Source: Gemmatimonadota bacterium (GTDB lineage: Bacteria; Latescibacterota; UBA2968; GCA-2709665). From it: 64,000 nucleotides of DNA. The notes below the pieces were generated by a model that saw only the letters and a program-made list of their open reading frames with translations, did not search any database and was not told where the DNA came from. Each line of letters opens with the position of its first letter. Positions within the stretch are counted from its first letter, which is position 1. The stretch spans positions 62,001-126,000 of the forward strand of contig JAPPFJ010000014.1 of the NCBI GenBank assembly GCA_028877215.1, in the 5' to 3' direction. Position numbers and translations under genes: made by a program. This document shows, one piece after another, positions 17,653-26,403 of the stretch.

Positions 17653-18468
17653 CTACTGTGTGTAGTTGCGCCGCCAGTTCCAGCTGTCGCTGCCGGAAAT
17701 GAGCGGTCGCATTGCTTCGGGCAGGGTCGCGACGAATTCAGGGCTCACTTCGTTGCCCATCCACTCCCGAATCATCGGCGGCGTGTATCCGGCAACCAGA
17801 ATCACCCGCTCCCGGTCGCTCCGAATCGCGGTGGTGCTGTGGATCAGCGACTCGCCGAACAGGAGTATCGAACCGGCCGTGGCCTCGACCTGGTGGATCA
17901 GCCGCTCGTCGTCCATGGCCGCCCGGATCATTTCTTCACGCGGCCACGTCAACCGGTGGCTTCCCGGGATCAGGCACGTGCCTCCATCGTCCGGTCCCAC
18001 GTCCGTCAGATACGCGAGCGTCTTTACAAAGATACAGTGATGCCTGTCCTGCTCTGTATAGCAACCCCACGTTGCGGTCGTTCCCCTGTGGAAACCCGTT
18101 GGATTGGTACGGCGTCTATGCAGTTGATCCAGATCCGCATCCGGATCCCGGCGGTTGATGATCGCTTCCGTCTCCTCCAGCCGCACCGCGCCTCCCACCA
18201 CCTCTTCCACCAGCGGAACCAGCCCGGGATGGGCCGCGTATTCCAGAAGGGCGGGATCGAATTCCACCAGGTTACCGAATAGCACATGATGATCGCCCCG
18301 CGGACGAATATAAACGCGCGGAGCTGCCGCCGGGTTGGCCTTAAGCCGGTAGAGCGCCGCCTTCATGCGCTCCACCTGGTCCGGCGTCAGCACGTTTTCC
18401 AGCAGGACGTAGCCGTATGTATCGAAGTGAAACCGCTGGGACAGCGTGAGAGCAACCGTCTCGGCCAT
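17653..18468 (-). CDS. Phytanoyl-CoA dioxygenase-like protein with HxG in place of HxD
   Basis: 271 residues; AAGGAG precedes the ATG. The PhyH fold is recognisable: LTDVGPDDGGTCLIPGSHRL at 154-173 and the distal iron His and Arg in SLIHSTTAIRSDRERV. The proximal iron motif, normally H-x-D, reads FHRG (His127, Arg128, Gly129), so the carboxylate ligand is missing. Such HxG/HxA sites occur in Fe/2-oxoglutarate halogenases, but I also recall glycine variants in large bacterial PhyH subfamilies of unknown role. Operon with the creatininase gene. Confidence 0.88.
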   Translation of the reverse strand: MAETVALTLSQRFHFDTYGYVLLENVLTPDQVERMKAALYRLKANPAAAPRVYIRPRGDHHVLFGNLVEFDPALLEYAAHPGLVPLVEEVVGGAVRLEETEAIINRRDPDADLDQLHRRRTNPTGFHRGTTATWGCYTEQDRHHCIFVKTLAYLTDVGPDDGGTCLIPGSHRLTWPREEMIRAAMDDERLIHQVEATAGSILLFGESLIHSTTAIRSDRERVILVAGYTPPMIREWMGNEVSPEFVATLPEAMRPLISGSDSWNWRRNYTQ

Positions 18469-18488
18469 CGCTCACTCCTTCCAATGCA

Positions 18489-18656
18489 TTAACAGTCCGT
18501 TGATAAAGTCGCTCTGCAGGCGAGGCCGAGCCATTGTGGCCGAAGACAAGGCGCGCGACCGAGTCCCATCCTGCGATTCGGCGAGGGAGCGCAACGCAGT
18601 ATTTCGGCCGCAATGGCCGGCCGCAGCCCGGATGGGCTTTCTCAACGGGCTGCTAA
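18489..18656 (-). repeat. Repeat B, copy 1
   Basis: About 165 bases with ends TTAACAGTCCGTTGATAAAG and, inverted, TTAGCAGCCCGTTGAGAAAG, an imperfect terminal inverted repeat. An inverted copy interrupted by repeat C lies at 51195-51522. The right end supplies the last five codons and the TGA of the DegT gene. Confidence 0.85.
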
Positions 18657-19865
18657 GTCGCCGGCATTGGCTTTCACCTTCTCAATCGCCGTCACGATAT
18701 CGTCCATCCCGTCGGGTTCATCCAGCAGCACCGATTGTGCAAGATTGAAGACGCCGTCACGGCACGCCCACGTACTGACCGGACAGGGCGTCACGCGGCA
18801 CCTGCCCTGCGCTCCGGCGACCTCGCCCGTTTCCGTATTGAACATCGGATTGTCATATAAGGGATAGGTATACCCGCCGATCGGGATTCCCTCAGCTTCG
18901 AGCGCCTTTCTGAACGTCTCCATGGGAAGCCCGCCGAATGCATCTTCGTTATAGGTCATGACGAATACATGCCAGCCATGGCGGGTGACATCCGGAGAAA
19001 CGTACGGCGGTTCGACGCCTTCAATTTCCGTCAACCCTCGCATCAGCAACCTGGCATTCTCCTCGCGCCTGAGGCTCTGCGCTTCGAGGCGTTCGAACTG
19101 CGCCTGCAGAATGGCGCCCTGAAACTCGGTCAGCGGATCGGAAAATCCCAGGTGGTGATGTTCGTACCAGGGCCGGCCTTTCTTTCTTCCGAACGTGGAT
19201 AGCGTAAATTTGAGAAAATCCGCGAGCCCCTCGTCGTTCGTGGTTACGATCCCTCCCTCTCCGCACGTCAGATTCTTTGCGTGGTTGAAACTGTATACCG
19301 CCACGTCGCCCACGCCACCCAGCATCCTGCCCCGCCACCCGGACGTGTGCGCGTGGGCCGCGTCCCATACGACTCTCAGTCCGTGCCGGTCCGCCAACGC
19401 CCGAATTCCTTCCACGTCCGCCGCGTGCCCGGCAAAATGAACGGGAATCACCGCCTTTGTACGCGCGGACATCGCCCCGTCTATTGCCTCCGGCGTTATG
19501 CAGAACGTCCGGGGATCGATATCCGCGAAGACGACATCCGCTCCGATCGCAAGGGGCGCCAGCGCGGTCGCGATGAACGTGTAGGCGGGGACGATCACTT
19601 CGTCTCCCGGTCCGACGCCGAATGCCCGGAGAGACAACTCCAGCCCGGCCGTGCAGCTGCCCATCCCCACGCCATGCCGCGCATCCGAAAACGCTGCGAA
19701 TGCATCGCAGAACGCAGCCACCTTCGGTCCATGAATGGTGCCTCCCCAGAGGCTCGTTTCCAGGACTTCGCGCAAATGATCCAGGTCGCGTCCGTCCGAC
19801 TGCGGCCAGGACGGAAACGGTTCGGACCGGACGGGGGGCCCGCCCAGAAGCGCCGCCTTATCCAT
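18642..19865 (-). CDS. DegT/DnrJ/EryC1/StrS-family PLP aminotransferase
   Basis: 407 residues from ATG 19865 with AGGAGG five bases before it. Motifs: MGSCTAGLELSLRAFGVGPGDEV for the cofactor phosphate, VVWDAAHAHTSG, and the lysine-containing YSFNHAKNLTCGEGG, where Lys forms the PLP aldimine. Members transfer amino groups to keto-sugars or cyclitols in glycan and antibiotic synthesis, or act as dehydratases. No sugar-nucleotide enzymes surround it, so the substrate is open. The C-terminal DLAAR and stop codon come from repeat B. Confidence 0.92.
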   Translation of the reverse strand: MDKAALLGGPPVRSEPFPSWPQSDGRDLDHLREVLETSLWGGTIHGPKVAAFCDAFAAFSDARHGVGMGSCTAGLELSLRAFGVGPGDEVIVPAYTFIATALAPLAIGADVVFADIDPRTFCITPEAIDGAMSARTKAVIPVHFAGHAADVEGIRALADRHGLRVVWDAAHAHTSGWRGRMLGGVGDVAVYSFNHAKNLTCGEGGIVTTNDEGLADFLKFTLSTFGRKKGRPWYEHHHLGFSDPLTEFQGAILQAQFERLEAQSLRREENARLLMRGLTEIEGVEPPYVSPDVTRHGWHVFVMTYNEDAFGGLPMETFRKALEAEGIPIGGYTYPLYDNPMFNTETGEVAGAQGRCRVTPCPVSTWACRDGVFNLAQSVLLDEPDGMDDIVTAIEKVKANAGDLAAR

Positions 19866-19912
19866 CAACACCTCCTCTGACTGGATCCGATTAAGCCATC
19901 GAAATGAGATTA

Positions 19913-19940
19913 CATGGATAAACAGGATGGTCAGGATAAA
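19913..19940 (+). repeat. Short dispersed motif, copy 1
   Basis: TGGATAAACAGGATGGTCAGG, also present with one change at 60331-60353 (TGGATAAACAGGATGGGCAGG). Both lie in intergenic DNA. Such strings are widespread in metagenomic bacterial genomes; role unknown. Confidence 0.5.
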
Positions 19941-19966
19941 ATCAAAAAAAAACGAAAAACCGCGCC

Positions 19967-21082
19967 CTATGATGCCCGGTACAGGGCGAGTATTTCACCC
20001 AGCAACTCCGGCGGCCGGCCGAATGCCTTCAAGTACGCCTCATAGGTCGGCATCAGGCGCACCCTTACTTTCTCGTCGTGATGCAGCGCGATAGCCTCGA
20101 GCCGGTGATCCAGAAATGGATTGGCGAACCGTTCCAGGACCTGTTCGGCAAACTGCCCGGCATCTTCCACGACGTACTCGAGAGCCGGTACGATTTCCTC
20201 GAAGACCACACGCCTCAGCCACTTGCCGATCGCCGGGTCCCCGACCGCTTCACGAACCGTGCGCGGTCCCGAAGGACGCGCCTTGCACACCAGGGCCGTA
20301 TGCGCTCCGTTCAGGATGCGCACCTTCCGCAGCGCATACGGTCGAACGTCCGGAACGTACCTGACGCAGGGGTGGGCGAAAGGCGCTTCCGCTTTCCCCT
20401 CGACCGCCCAGAGGGCAAACGGCTCCGCCGCCGTCAGCAACCGGTCGGACGCCAGAAGCGGATGAGCGTCAGGCCTGCCGCTGACGATTCGATCCACCAG
20501 CGTGTTCACCCATCGCACTTCCCGGCGAATCCAGTCCTGAAGCCCCGAATCCAGGCGCCAGGCTACGGCCTGGCCGAGAACCAGTTCCCGGAGCAGATCG
20601 CCATTCGGCTCTACCAGTTCACACGGTAACACCGACAGACCCGGCAGGCCGGCCCGGTAGCGTGCCTTGAGAATGCAAAGCAGCCGGGCGGGGAATGAAC
20701 GGGGCATTTCGGGATCGTCGTTGTCAATGAGCGTATACCCTGCTTCGGTCGTATTCGAGATCACCATGCGCAAAGCCGGCGACTGGGCAACCTGAATCAC
20801 CTCTGCCCATTCCGATTTCGCGATCAGCGCCCGGCTGATACTGCGAACCGCGAGCGTCCTGTCGATTCTCTCCCCATCCGACAATCCCCTGAATACCACG
20901 TGATACCTGCCGCGCTGCGCGTTCAGCAGGGCCGCGCGGTTGCCGTCGGTGGACTGAACGACGACGATACGCCCCACGGCTTCACCCCGCGCATTCGCCT
21001 CGTGAACGAACACGTCGGCGAACGCCCTGAGAAAGCTGCCTCCGCCGAACTGCAGAATCGTCTCAGGCAACTCCAATACCAC
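19967..21082 (-). CDS. Mannitol dehydrogenase-family reductase, tagaturonate reductase (UxaB)-like
   Basis: About 371 residues. The start is uncertain: GTG 21082, with GAGG nearer to TTG 21076, is the most likely of several. Similar along its length to altronate/tagaturonate oxidoreductase: ILQFGGGSFLRAFAD, VVVQSTDGNR, SNTTEAGYT, LPCELVEPNGD, VNTLVDRIVSGRP, and KVRILNGAHTALV with the catalytic Lys. It should interconvert tagaturonate and altronate with NAD(H). Downstream end is 60-100 residues shorter than E. coli UxaB. The SnoaL-like gene lies immediately upstream, 58 bases away. Confidence 0.85.
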   Translation of the reverse strand: MVLELPETILQFGGGSFLRAFADVFVHEANARGEAVGRIVVVQSTDGNRAALLNAQRGRYHVVFRGLSDGERIDRTLAVRSISRALIAKSEWAEVIQVAQSPALRMVISNTTEAGYTLIDNDDPEMPRSFPARLLCILKARYRAGLPGLSVLPCELVEPNGDLLRELVLGQAVAWRLDSGLQDWIRREVRWVNTLVDRIVSGRPDAHPLLASDRLLTAAEPFALWAVEGKAEAPFAHPCVRYVPDVRPYALRKVRILNGAHTALVCKARPSGPRTVREAVGDPAIGKWLRRVVFEEIVPALEYVVEDAGQFAEQVLERFANPFLDHRLEAIALHHDEKVRVRLMPTYEAYLKAFGRPPELLGEILALYRAS

Positions 21083-21140
21083 GATCCTCGTTGACGTACT
21101 GGCGTCTGTGGTCAGCTCCCGGGCGGCACAGCCACAACAA

Positions 21141-21560
21141 TTACGCCACCCGGTGCGATTCCCAATCCCTGTATGGCATGGACGAATGCATCTGCACGAA
21201 TCGCCAGCTTCCATTCTCACGTCGCAGGACGACGGTCCACCGCTCGCCTTCGAGCCTGTAGCGCTGCGCACCGATTCTGCCTTCGCCGTCCCAGAGAAAT
21301 TGACACCAGGCCACGTTTCCCCGGGTTCCTGCCACGGTATCCCTTCGATCGATTCGTACGTCGGACCAGCGCCCGAAGTGTCTTGTCCATGTGACCAGCA
21401 CGGCATCCCTGCCGCGTACGGGTGTGTCTCCTCCCGAAAAAAACGCGCAGACGTCCTCCGCGAGGAGTTGCTCCAAAGCGCGGGAATCCCCCTCTATTAC
21501 GGCATTCTTCAGTGAGTCCAGCAGGCCCTGGACCTTGCCGGTCGCAAGTTCCGTCATCAT
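21141..21560 (-). CDS. SnoaL/DUF4440-like NTF2-fold protein
   Basis: 139 residues. Cone-shaped NTF2 fold typical of SnoaL_3: ALEQLLAEDVCAFFSGGDTPVRGRDAVL at the start, then GNVAWCQFLW, and RWTVVLRRENGSWRFVQMH at the end. Such proteins bind or isomerise small molecules or are stress-linked of unknown role. Just upstream of the reductase gene on the same strand, so probably the same transcript. Low GC intergenic repeat E lies upstream. Confidence 0.8.
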   Translation of the reverse strand: MMTELATGKVQGLLDSLKNAVIEGDSRALEQLLAEDVCAFFSGGDTPVRGRDAVLVTWTRHFGRWSDVRIDRRDTVAGTRGNVAWCQFLWDGEGRIGAQRYRLEGERWTVVLRRENGSWRFVQMHSSMPYRDWESHRVA

Positions 21561-21604
21561 TCAATCCTTTAGTACCGTCGTGAGGTAGATCCCTTTTGGT
21601 CGCC

Positions 21605-21815
21605 CAAAGGCGGTTAGACGGTAGAAAAAAGGCGGGTAGAGGTAAGAGGGTAGACGGTAGATGATATCCTTGCCCGGTGTGTTTTTCCTTTCTGCCTCCG
21701 GCACGAGAAGAATCCTTACAAGGCTGGAAACCTCTCCCGTCTCACGTCTTGCGTCTCACCAGGTGGCGGGGCGGCGTGTGATCCTCTCCCCTCTTCCGTC
21801 TCCCCTCTCCCCGCT
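21605..21815 (-). repeat. Repeat E, copy 1
   Basis: A core of 53 bases (21671-21723) matches, inverted, 44285-44337 with few changes (shared CTTCTCGTGCCGGAGGCA). It is flanked by tandem-like TAGACGG tracts on the left and inverted CGTCT-rich tracts on the right, making a long imperfect hairpin. Between the SnoaL-like and class V aminotransferase genes. Confidence 0.7.
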
Positions 21816-21816
21816 T

Positions 21817-22944
21817 TTACGGAATCGCGTCCAGCACACGATCGATTTCTTCTTCGGTATTATAGAAATGCGGCGACAGACGGACGCGTCCCCCCCGGAC
21901 CGCGCAAACGACCCGTGCGTCGCACAACATCCGATAAACCGCATCCGTGGCGATCCGGGAATGGTTGAAGATCACGATGCCCGACTTTTCGCCGGGCGCC
22001 CTGGAACTGACCACCCGGTAGCCCTTTTCCTCAAGTCCGGCACAGAGCTGATCGGTCAGCGACAGTACCCGCGCTTCAATGCTGTCGATGCCGACGCGAT
22101 GAAGGAGGTCGAGACCGGCCCTCAACCCATGGATGCCCACGGTATTCAACGTGCCGCATTCAAACCGCTGTGCGTCGGGCAGGAGCGTGGTATCGTACGA
22201 CAGAAAATCCCTGGGTTCCACCACGTTCGCCCAGCCCAGATTTACCACGCGCAGACGTTGCCGGGCGCGGCTTGAGCAATAGAAGAGCCCGATTCCCTCC
22301 GGACCCAGAAGCCATTTGTGGGCGTCTGCCGAAACAAAGTCGATTTCTGCGTCCGTCACGTCCAGGGACAGAACACCGAGGCTCTGAATGACATCTACAA
22401 AGAAAAGGACGCCCCGCGCGCTGCAGAATCGGCCGATCTGCCGGAGGTCGTGCCGGAATCCGCTCGCGAACTCCACCGAGCTCACGGACAGCACGCGCGT
22501 CCCGTCGTCGACGGCATTCAGGAGGTCTTTCAGCGGGATACGACCGTCGACCTCGGGCACACGCCGGACCTCTACGCCTAGTGAACGCAGGTTCAGCCAG
22601 GGATAGACGTTGGCCGGGAATCCCCGATCGGGTATGACGACGTTGTCGCCCTGCCGCCACGCCAGTCCGTTGGCTACCATCAGGATTCCTTCGGACGTGT
22701 TTTTGACGAAGGCGATTTCCGATGCGTTTGCGCCAATCAGACGGGCGGCCGATTCCCGCGTCTGCGCACATACTTCGTCCCATTCTGGCAGGTTGACCAT
22801 GCCGTTGCGGGTCAGGTCCTGCAGCATGCCCTCCATTGCCCCGTAGACGCTCTGTGAGATTGGCGCGATTCCGGCGTGATTCATGTATATCCAGTTCCGG
22901 GTAACCGGAAACCGGGTCCGGATTTCTTCGATATCGATCTTCAC
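21817..22944 (-). CDS. Class V PLP aminotransferase / cysteine desulfurase-like protein
   Basis: 375 residues from a GTG at 22944 (start estimated from family length). Motifs: YMNHAGIAPIS, FVKNTSEGILMVANG, VDVIQSLGVLSLD and the lysine of SADAHKWLLGPEGIGLFY. Similar to isopenicillin N epimerase-like and SufS-related enzymes but with no cysteine-rich loop visible, so aminotransferase, racemase or lyase activity is possible. Preceded by the guaB terminator hairpin. Confidence 0.88.
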   Translation of the reverse strand: MKIDIEEIRTRFPVTRNWIYMNHAGIAPISQSVYGAMEGMLQDLTRNGMVNLPEWDEVCAQTRESAARLIGANASEIAFVKNTSEGILMVANGLAWRQGDNVVIPDRGFPANVYPWLNLRSLGVEVRRVPEVDGRIPLKDLLNAVDDGTRVLSVSSVEFASGFRHDLRQIGRFCSARGVLFFVDVIQSLGVLSLDVTDAEIDFVSADAHKWLLGPEGIGLFYCSSRARQRLRVVNLGWANVVEPRDFLSYDTTLLPDAQRFECGTLNTVGIHGLRAGLDLLHRVGIDSIEARVLSLTDQLCAGLEEKGYRVVSSRAPGEKSGIVIFNHSRIATDAVYRMLCDARVVCAVRGGRVRLSPHFYNTEEEIDRVLDAIP

Positions 22945-22979
22945 GCCCAATACCGGAACTCCATTGATAACCACGTGAA

Positions 22980-23008
22980 ACGGCAGATGTAACAGTACCA
23001 TCTGCCGT
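22980..23008 (-). terminator. Terminator-like hairpin after guaB
   Basis: ACGGCAGATG (22980-22989) and CATCTGCCGT (22999-23008) form a perfect 10-bp stem with a 9-base loop. Read on the minus strand, it lies 22 bases after the guaB stop and is followed only by TTTC, so it is a weak intrinsic terminator or a leader hairpin of the next gene. Confidence 0.55.
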
Positions 23009-23030
23009 ATGCATTCCCGACGCCTGAATC

Positions 23031-24503
23031 TTACTCCAGCCGATAGTTCGGCGCCTCTTTCGTGACCGACACGTCGTGCGCGTGGCTCTCCCGAACACCG
23101 GCCGACGAGACTTTCACGAATCGACCGTTCCTCCGGAGTTCCAGGACGGTTCTCGTTCCGCAATAGCCCATGCCCGCCCTCAACCCGCCAATCAGCTGAT
23201 ATATGAAACCGGAGATGGAACCCTTGTACGGCACCTGTCCTTCAATGCCTTCGGGAACCAGCTTGTTGGATTCGACGCCTCCCTGGAAATATCTGTCCCT
23301 GCTTCCACGTTGCATGGCGCCCAGAGAACCCATGCCGCGATACACTTTGAAGGTCCGTCCCTGGTAGATAACCGTCTCTCCGGGACTCTCGTCCGTCCCT
23401 GCGAACAGGAATCCGATCATCACGGAGTTCGCGCCCGCCGCGATGGCCTTTGTAATATCTCCCGACTGGGTGATTCCGCCGTCCGCGATGGCAGGGACGC
23501 CTGCCTTCTCCGCGACCTCGGCGCAGTCCATGATGGCCGATACCTGGGGTACGCCGGCCCCGGCGATGACCCGGGTGGTGCAGCTCGCCGACGGCCCCAT
23601 ACCCACCTTGACGGCATCCGTTCCGGCCAGAATCAGATCCCGCGCCGCTTCGGCCGTCACGATGTTTCCGGCAATCACTTCCGTTTCCGGAAAGGTATTC
23701 TTGATGCGTTCCACGGCTTCGAGAACACCCCTGGAATGGCCATGCGCCGTATCCACGACGATCACGTCCACGTCACGGTCGACCAGCGTTCCGACCCGGG
23801 TTTCCAGATCGCCTCCGACCCCGACCGCGGCGCCCACGCGGAGCCTGCCGAGCCGGTCTTTGCACGCGTTCGGATACTGGATTTTCTTTTCGATATCCTT
23901 TACGGTGATCAGGCCCTTGAGGACGCCCTTATCGTCGACAACGGGCAGCTTCTCGATACGATGTTCCTGCAGAATCTCCTGCGCTTCCTCCAGAGAGATT
24001 CCCAACCGGGCCGTCACCAGCCCCTTGTGCGTCATAACCTCGGACACCTTGCGGTTTACGTTTTTTTCGAACCTGAGGTCCCGGTTGGTCAGGATGCCCA
24101 CAAGTCTCGTTCCGCCGTCGACGATCGGCACTCCGGAAATCCGGTACTTGGACATCATCTCCAGCGCTTCACGGATATAGTTGTCCGGCGAAAGCGTCAA
24201 CGGATCGACGATCATACCGCTTTCCGACCGTTTCACCTTGGCTACCTCTTCGGCCTGTTCTTCGACGGACAGATTCCTGTGGACAATCCCGATCCCGCCC
24301 TCCTGGGCAAGGGCGATAGCTAGCCGGGCCTCGGTAACCGTATCCATGGCGGCACTGACCAGAGGTATATTCAGCCTGATCCCGCGGGTAAGCTGCGTGG
24401 TCAGATCCACCTGATTGGGCAGTACTTCGGACTTGCCGGGAATCAACAACACGTCGTCGTACGTCAGTCCCTCTTTGGCGATTTTTTCCGTGGATCTGTC
24501 CAT
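23031..24503 (-). CDS. guaB: Inosine-5'-monophosphate dehydrogenase
   Basis: 490 residues, AGGGAG before the ATG. Oxidises IMP to XMP with NAD+, the rate-limiting step to GTP. The barrel starts [13 protein letters not shown], two CBS domains occupy about 95-215, and the active-site loop with catalytic Cys reads [21 protein letters not shown] shortened here as GPSASCTTR. The finger ends GSRDRYFQ. C-terminal part [19 protein letters not shown] is typical. Confidence 0.97.
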   Translation of the reverse strand: MDRSTEKIAKEGLTYDDVLLIPGKSEVLPNQVDLTTQLTRGIRLNIPLVSAAMDTVTEARLAIALAQEGGIGIVHRNLSVEEQAEEVAKVKRSESGMIVDPLTLSPDNYIREALEMMSKYRISGVPIVDGGTRLVGILTNRDLRFEKNVNRKVSEVMTHKGLVTARLGISLEEAQEILQEHRIEKLPVVDDKGVLKGLITVKDIEKKIQYPNACKDRLGRLRVGAAVGVGGDLETRVGTLVDRDVDVIVVDTAHGHSRGVLEAVERIKNTFPETEVIAGNIVTAEAARDLILAGTDAVKVGMGPSASCTTRVIAGAGVPQVSAIMDCAEVAEKAGVPAIADGGITQSGDITKAIAAGANSVMIGFLFAGTDESPGETVIYQGRTFKVYRGMGSLGAMQRGSRDRYFQGGVESNKLVPEGIEGQVPYKGSISGFIYQLIGGLRAGMGYCGTRTVLELRRNGRFVKVSSAGVRESHAHDVSVTKEAPNYRLE

Positions 24504-24571
24504 TATCGTCTCCCTAATGAAATCAAACGGCTCACCTACGCTAAGCCATTACACCATATCCGGATACAGGA

Positions 24572-24599
24572 AACCCCTTGACACACGTGTCAAGGGGTT
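24572..24599. promoter_or_regulatory. Perfect 13+13 palindrome upstream of guaB
   Basis: AACCCCTTGACAC and GTGTCAAGGGGTT are exact inverted repeats separated by AC. It starts 69 bases before guaB. It could be an operator of a dimeric regulator or a very stable hairpin in the guaB leader; TT then CC follow on the minus strand, too short for a good terminator. Confidence 0.55.
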
Positions 24600-24884
24600 C
24601 GCAATACTTCCCGTTACAAGGCCGGGCGCCTACGCCGCGCGCAGGTCAACGAGGGCGGAGAAGACCTGTCCTTGACGGCGAGCGATCTGTTACGCATTCG
24701 AAACTCCGGGTGCGACTGCAACGATAGTCCATCCGTCTGACGAGTCCTCCAATATACGGGATTACGGGGGTCGTGTCAACAGGCATATGGCGAGCATAGC
24801 CAGGGGAGAAATCCCGGTTCAGCCTTTGTCTCAACGCGTCCTCGAATTGCAATGGAATCGTAATAAACAGGTATGGATTTTGCC

Positions 24885-24913
24885 TTGACATCCATTTTCC
24901 TATTCGTTAGATT
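24885..24913 (+). promoter_or_regulatory. Sigma70-type promoter of the TPR-Exb-Ton operon
   Basis: TTGACA at 24885-24890 and TAGATT at 24908-24913, 17 bases apart, about 100 bases before the TPR gene. No competing promoter is evident. Confidence 0.65.
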
Positions 24914-25013
24914 TCTATGTTTCTAAGTGTTTCAAGTGCCTATGCGTCTTGGTACCAGCGATTTACGCTGAATCGTCGGTTCTGCGAGGCTGTATCGTCG
25001 AGGAGTTGTTGTC

Positions 25014-26216
25014 ATGAAATTCAGGCTTGCGGACGGCGTCGTTATTTTTTTCTGCGGATTTCTGTTGCTGGGACTGTTTTCGCCGGTCGAAGCCAGAAGA
25101 AAGTCGAAAAAGGACAAGCACAAGCCGCGCGAGGCGCCCGTGGACTCGGCGGCCATGTCAAGGAAGCACGTTTATTTCGGCAAGCGATATCTGGACAACA
25201 AACAATACGACGACGCCCAGGTTCAACTGACGAAATCCTGGGACTTCAATTCGCGGAATGCCCAGACCGCGTACTATCTGGGCAAGTTGTACAATGAGAC
25301 GGAAAAACCCCAGGACGCCATTACCTGGTTCAATAAAGCAATTGAACTGAATCCGGAGGGACCAAATGCGCGAAACGCGCTATACTACCTGGGTCAGCTT
25401 TATGTGCAGGAAGGAATGCTGGAGGAGGCTATCGAGGTTTACGAAAAGCTTCTGGCCATCGCCAAGAAACCGGAACAGGAGATACAATACCTGCATCAAC
25501 TGGTCGCACTCTATATCGAGATAGAGGACTACGAATCGGCGCTGAAGCATACACGCCGCTGGGGTGAACTGGAACCGGAGAACCCGGACGTCCAGGATGC
25601 AATCGCAAAGCTTACGCTGTATATGGGAGACGAAGACGAAGCCCTGAAGGAGATGGAACGGCTTCTGGAAATCAACCCCGAAGACTACGTCACGCTCGAC
25701 AATCTCGCCAAGCTGTACGTCCGTATGGACATGATCCAGAAGGCGTTCAACGCGTATGAGAAACTCCACGCCTACAGTCCGGAAGATTTCCTTTACCTGG
25801 ATCAGTTGCTTACGCTCGGTAAACAGCTGACCAAGTCCAGACGGTTTCTGATCGGCATCCTGAGAAAAATGATCAGGCTCCAGCCCGATAACCTCGGCGT
25901 CGTGGAACAACTCGCCGACCTGACCGGCGACATCAACCTGGTTGATAGAGGGCTCAGACTGGATCCGGGAAACGGAAAATTCAACTACATGAGGGGCGAG
26001 TTCCATTACAAGAAGTGGAAGAAGTCCAACGCCGCGCGGGATTCCGTCAATGCGCTGAAATGGTTCAAGAGGGCGCGCAAGGATCCTCTTTGGGAAGGAA
26101 ACGCCAAACGAATGATCGATGAAATCGACCCTCCCATGTCCGAGGAGGAGAAGAAGAGACTCGAGTTCTTCAAGAAGAAGAAAGAGGAGGAGGTCGATAT
26201 CGAAGGGAAAAAGTAA
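25014..26216 (+). CDS. Secreted TPR-repeat protein
   Basis: 400 residues with GAGGAG before the ATG. The signal peptide is residues 1-27 (VVIFFCGFLLLGLFSPVEAR) followed by a lysine-rich stretch. Then at least eight TPR units (AYYLGKLYNETEKPQDAITW, AEEAIEVYEKL style) run to residue ~330. The tail is charged (EEEKKRLEFFKKKKEEEV). Probably periplasmic scaffold. It heads the ExbB/ExbD/TonB cluster 187 bases upstream of exbB; a second secreted TPR protein closes the cluster. Such TPR partners occur with ExbBD-type motors in other phyla; their partner here is unknown. Confidence 0.88.
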   Translation: MKFRLADGVVIFFCGFLLLGLFSPVEARRKSKKDKHKPREAPVDSAAMSRKHVYFGKRYLDNKQYDDAQVQLTKSWDFNSRNAQTAYYLGKLYNETEKPQDAITWFNKAIELNPEGPNARNALYYLGQLYVQEGMLEEAIEVYEKLLAIAKKPEQEIQYLHQLVALYIEIEDYESALKHTRRWGELEPENPDVQDAIAKLTLYMGDEDEALKEMERLLEINPEDYVTLDNLAKLYVRMDMIQKAFNAYEKLHAYSPEDFLYLDQLLTLGKQLTKSRRFLIGILRKMIRLQPDNLGVVEQLADLTGDINLVDRGLRLDPGNGKFNYMRGEFHYKKWKKSNAARDSVNALKWFKRARKDPLWEGNAKRMIDEIDPPMSEEEKKRLEFFKKKKEEEVDIEGKK

Positions 26217-26403
26217 CTCATACGGGTCTTTGGAAATGCGATCGATTCTTGATTCTTTCGTCGTCATAGCGATCTTCAAATGGCCGGGGCTCACGGACCG
26301 TCCGGGGTCCCGAATCAGATCGCCAGCAATTGTCGACGGAATGCGCTTCTTGCGCGCGTAATTCCACCGCAGCGAATATTCACATCAACTGGGGGATTGA
26401 AGC

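Larger units (their letters stand above)
24504..25013. other. 510-base intergenic region between guaB and the TPR operon
   Basis: Divergent spacer. It holds the palindrome at 24572-24599 and the promoter at 24885-24913. The part from 24600 to 24880 has moderate secondary structure (for example CAGGTC/GACCTG) but matches no RNA family that I recognise; 6S, SRP, RNase P and tmRNA signatures are absent. A short open frame near 24646-24891 on the minus strand has no ribosome binding site and is not called. Confidence 0.6.

Noticed and set aside
17653-18468. Annotation as a halogenase
   Set aside because: HxG alone is insufficient; glycine variants also seem common in bacterial PhyH subfamilies of unknown function.
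21605-21815. CRISPR-like array from TAGACGG tracts
   Set aside because: Repeats are short, not evenly spaced, and there are no equal-length spacers or cas genes.
24600-24880. Structured RNA (6S, SRP, RNase P or tmRNA)
   Set aside because: None of the conserved cores of these RNAs could be found.
24646-24891. Small minus-strand open frame of ~81 codons near guaB
   Set aside because: No ribosome binding site, no similarity to a known family and it overlaps the promoter region of the TPR operon.
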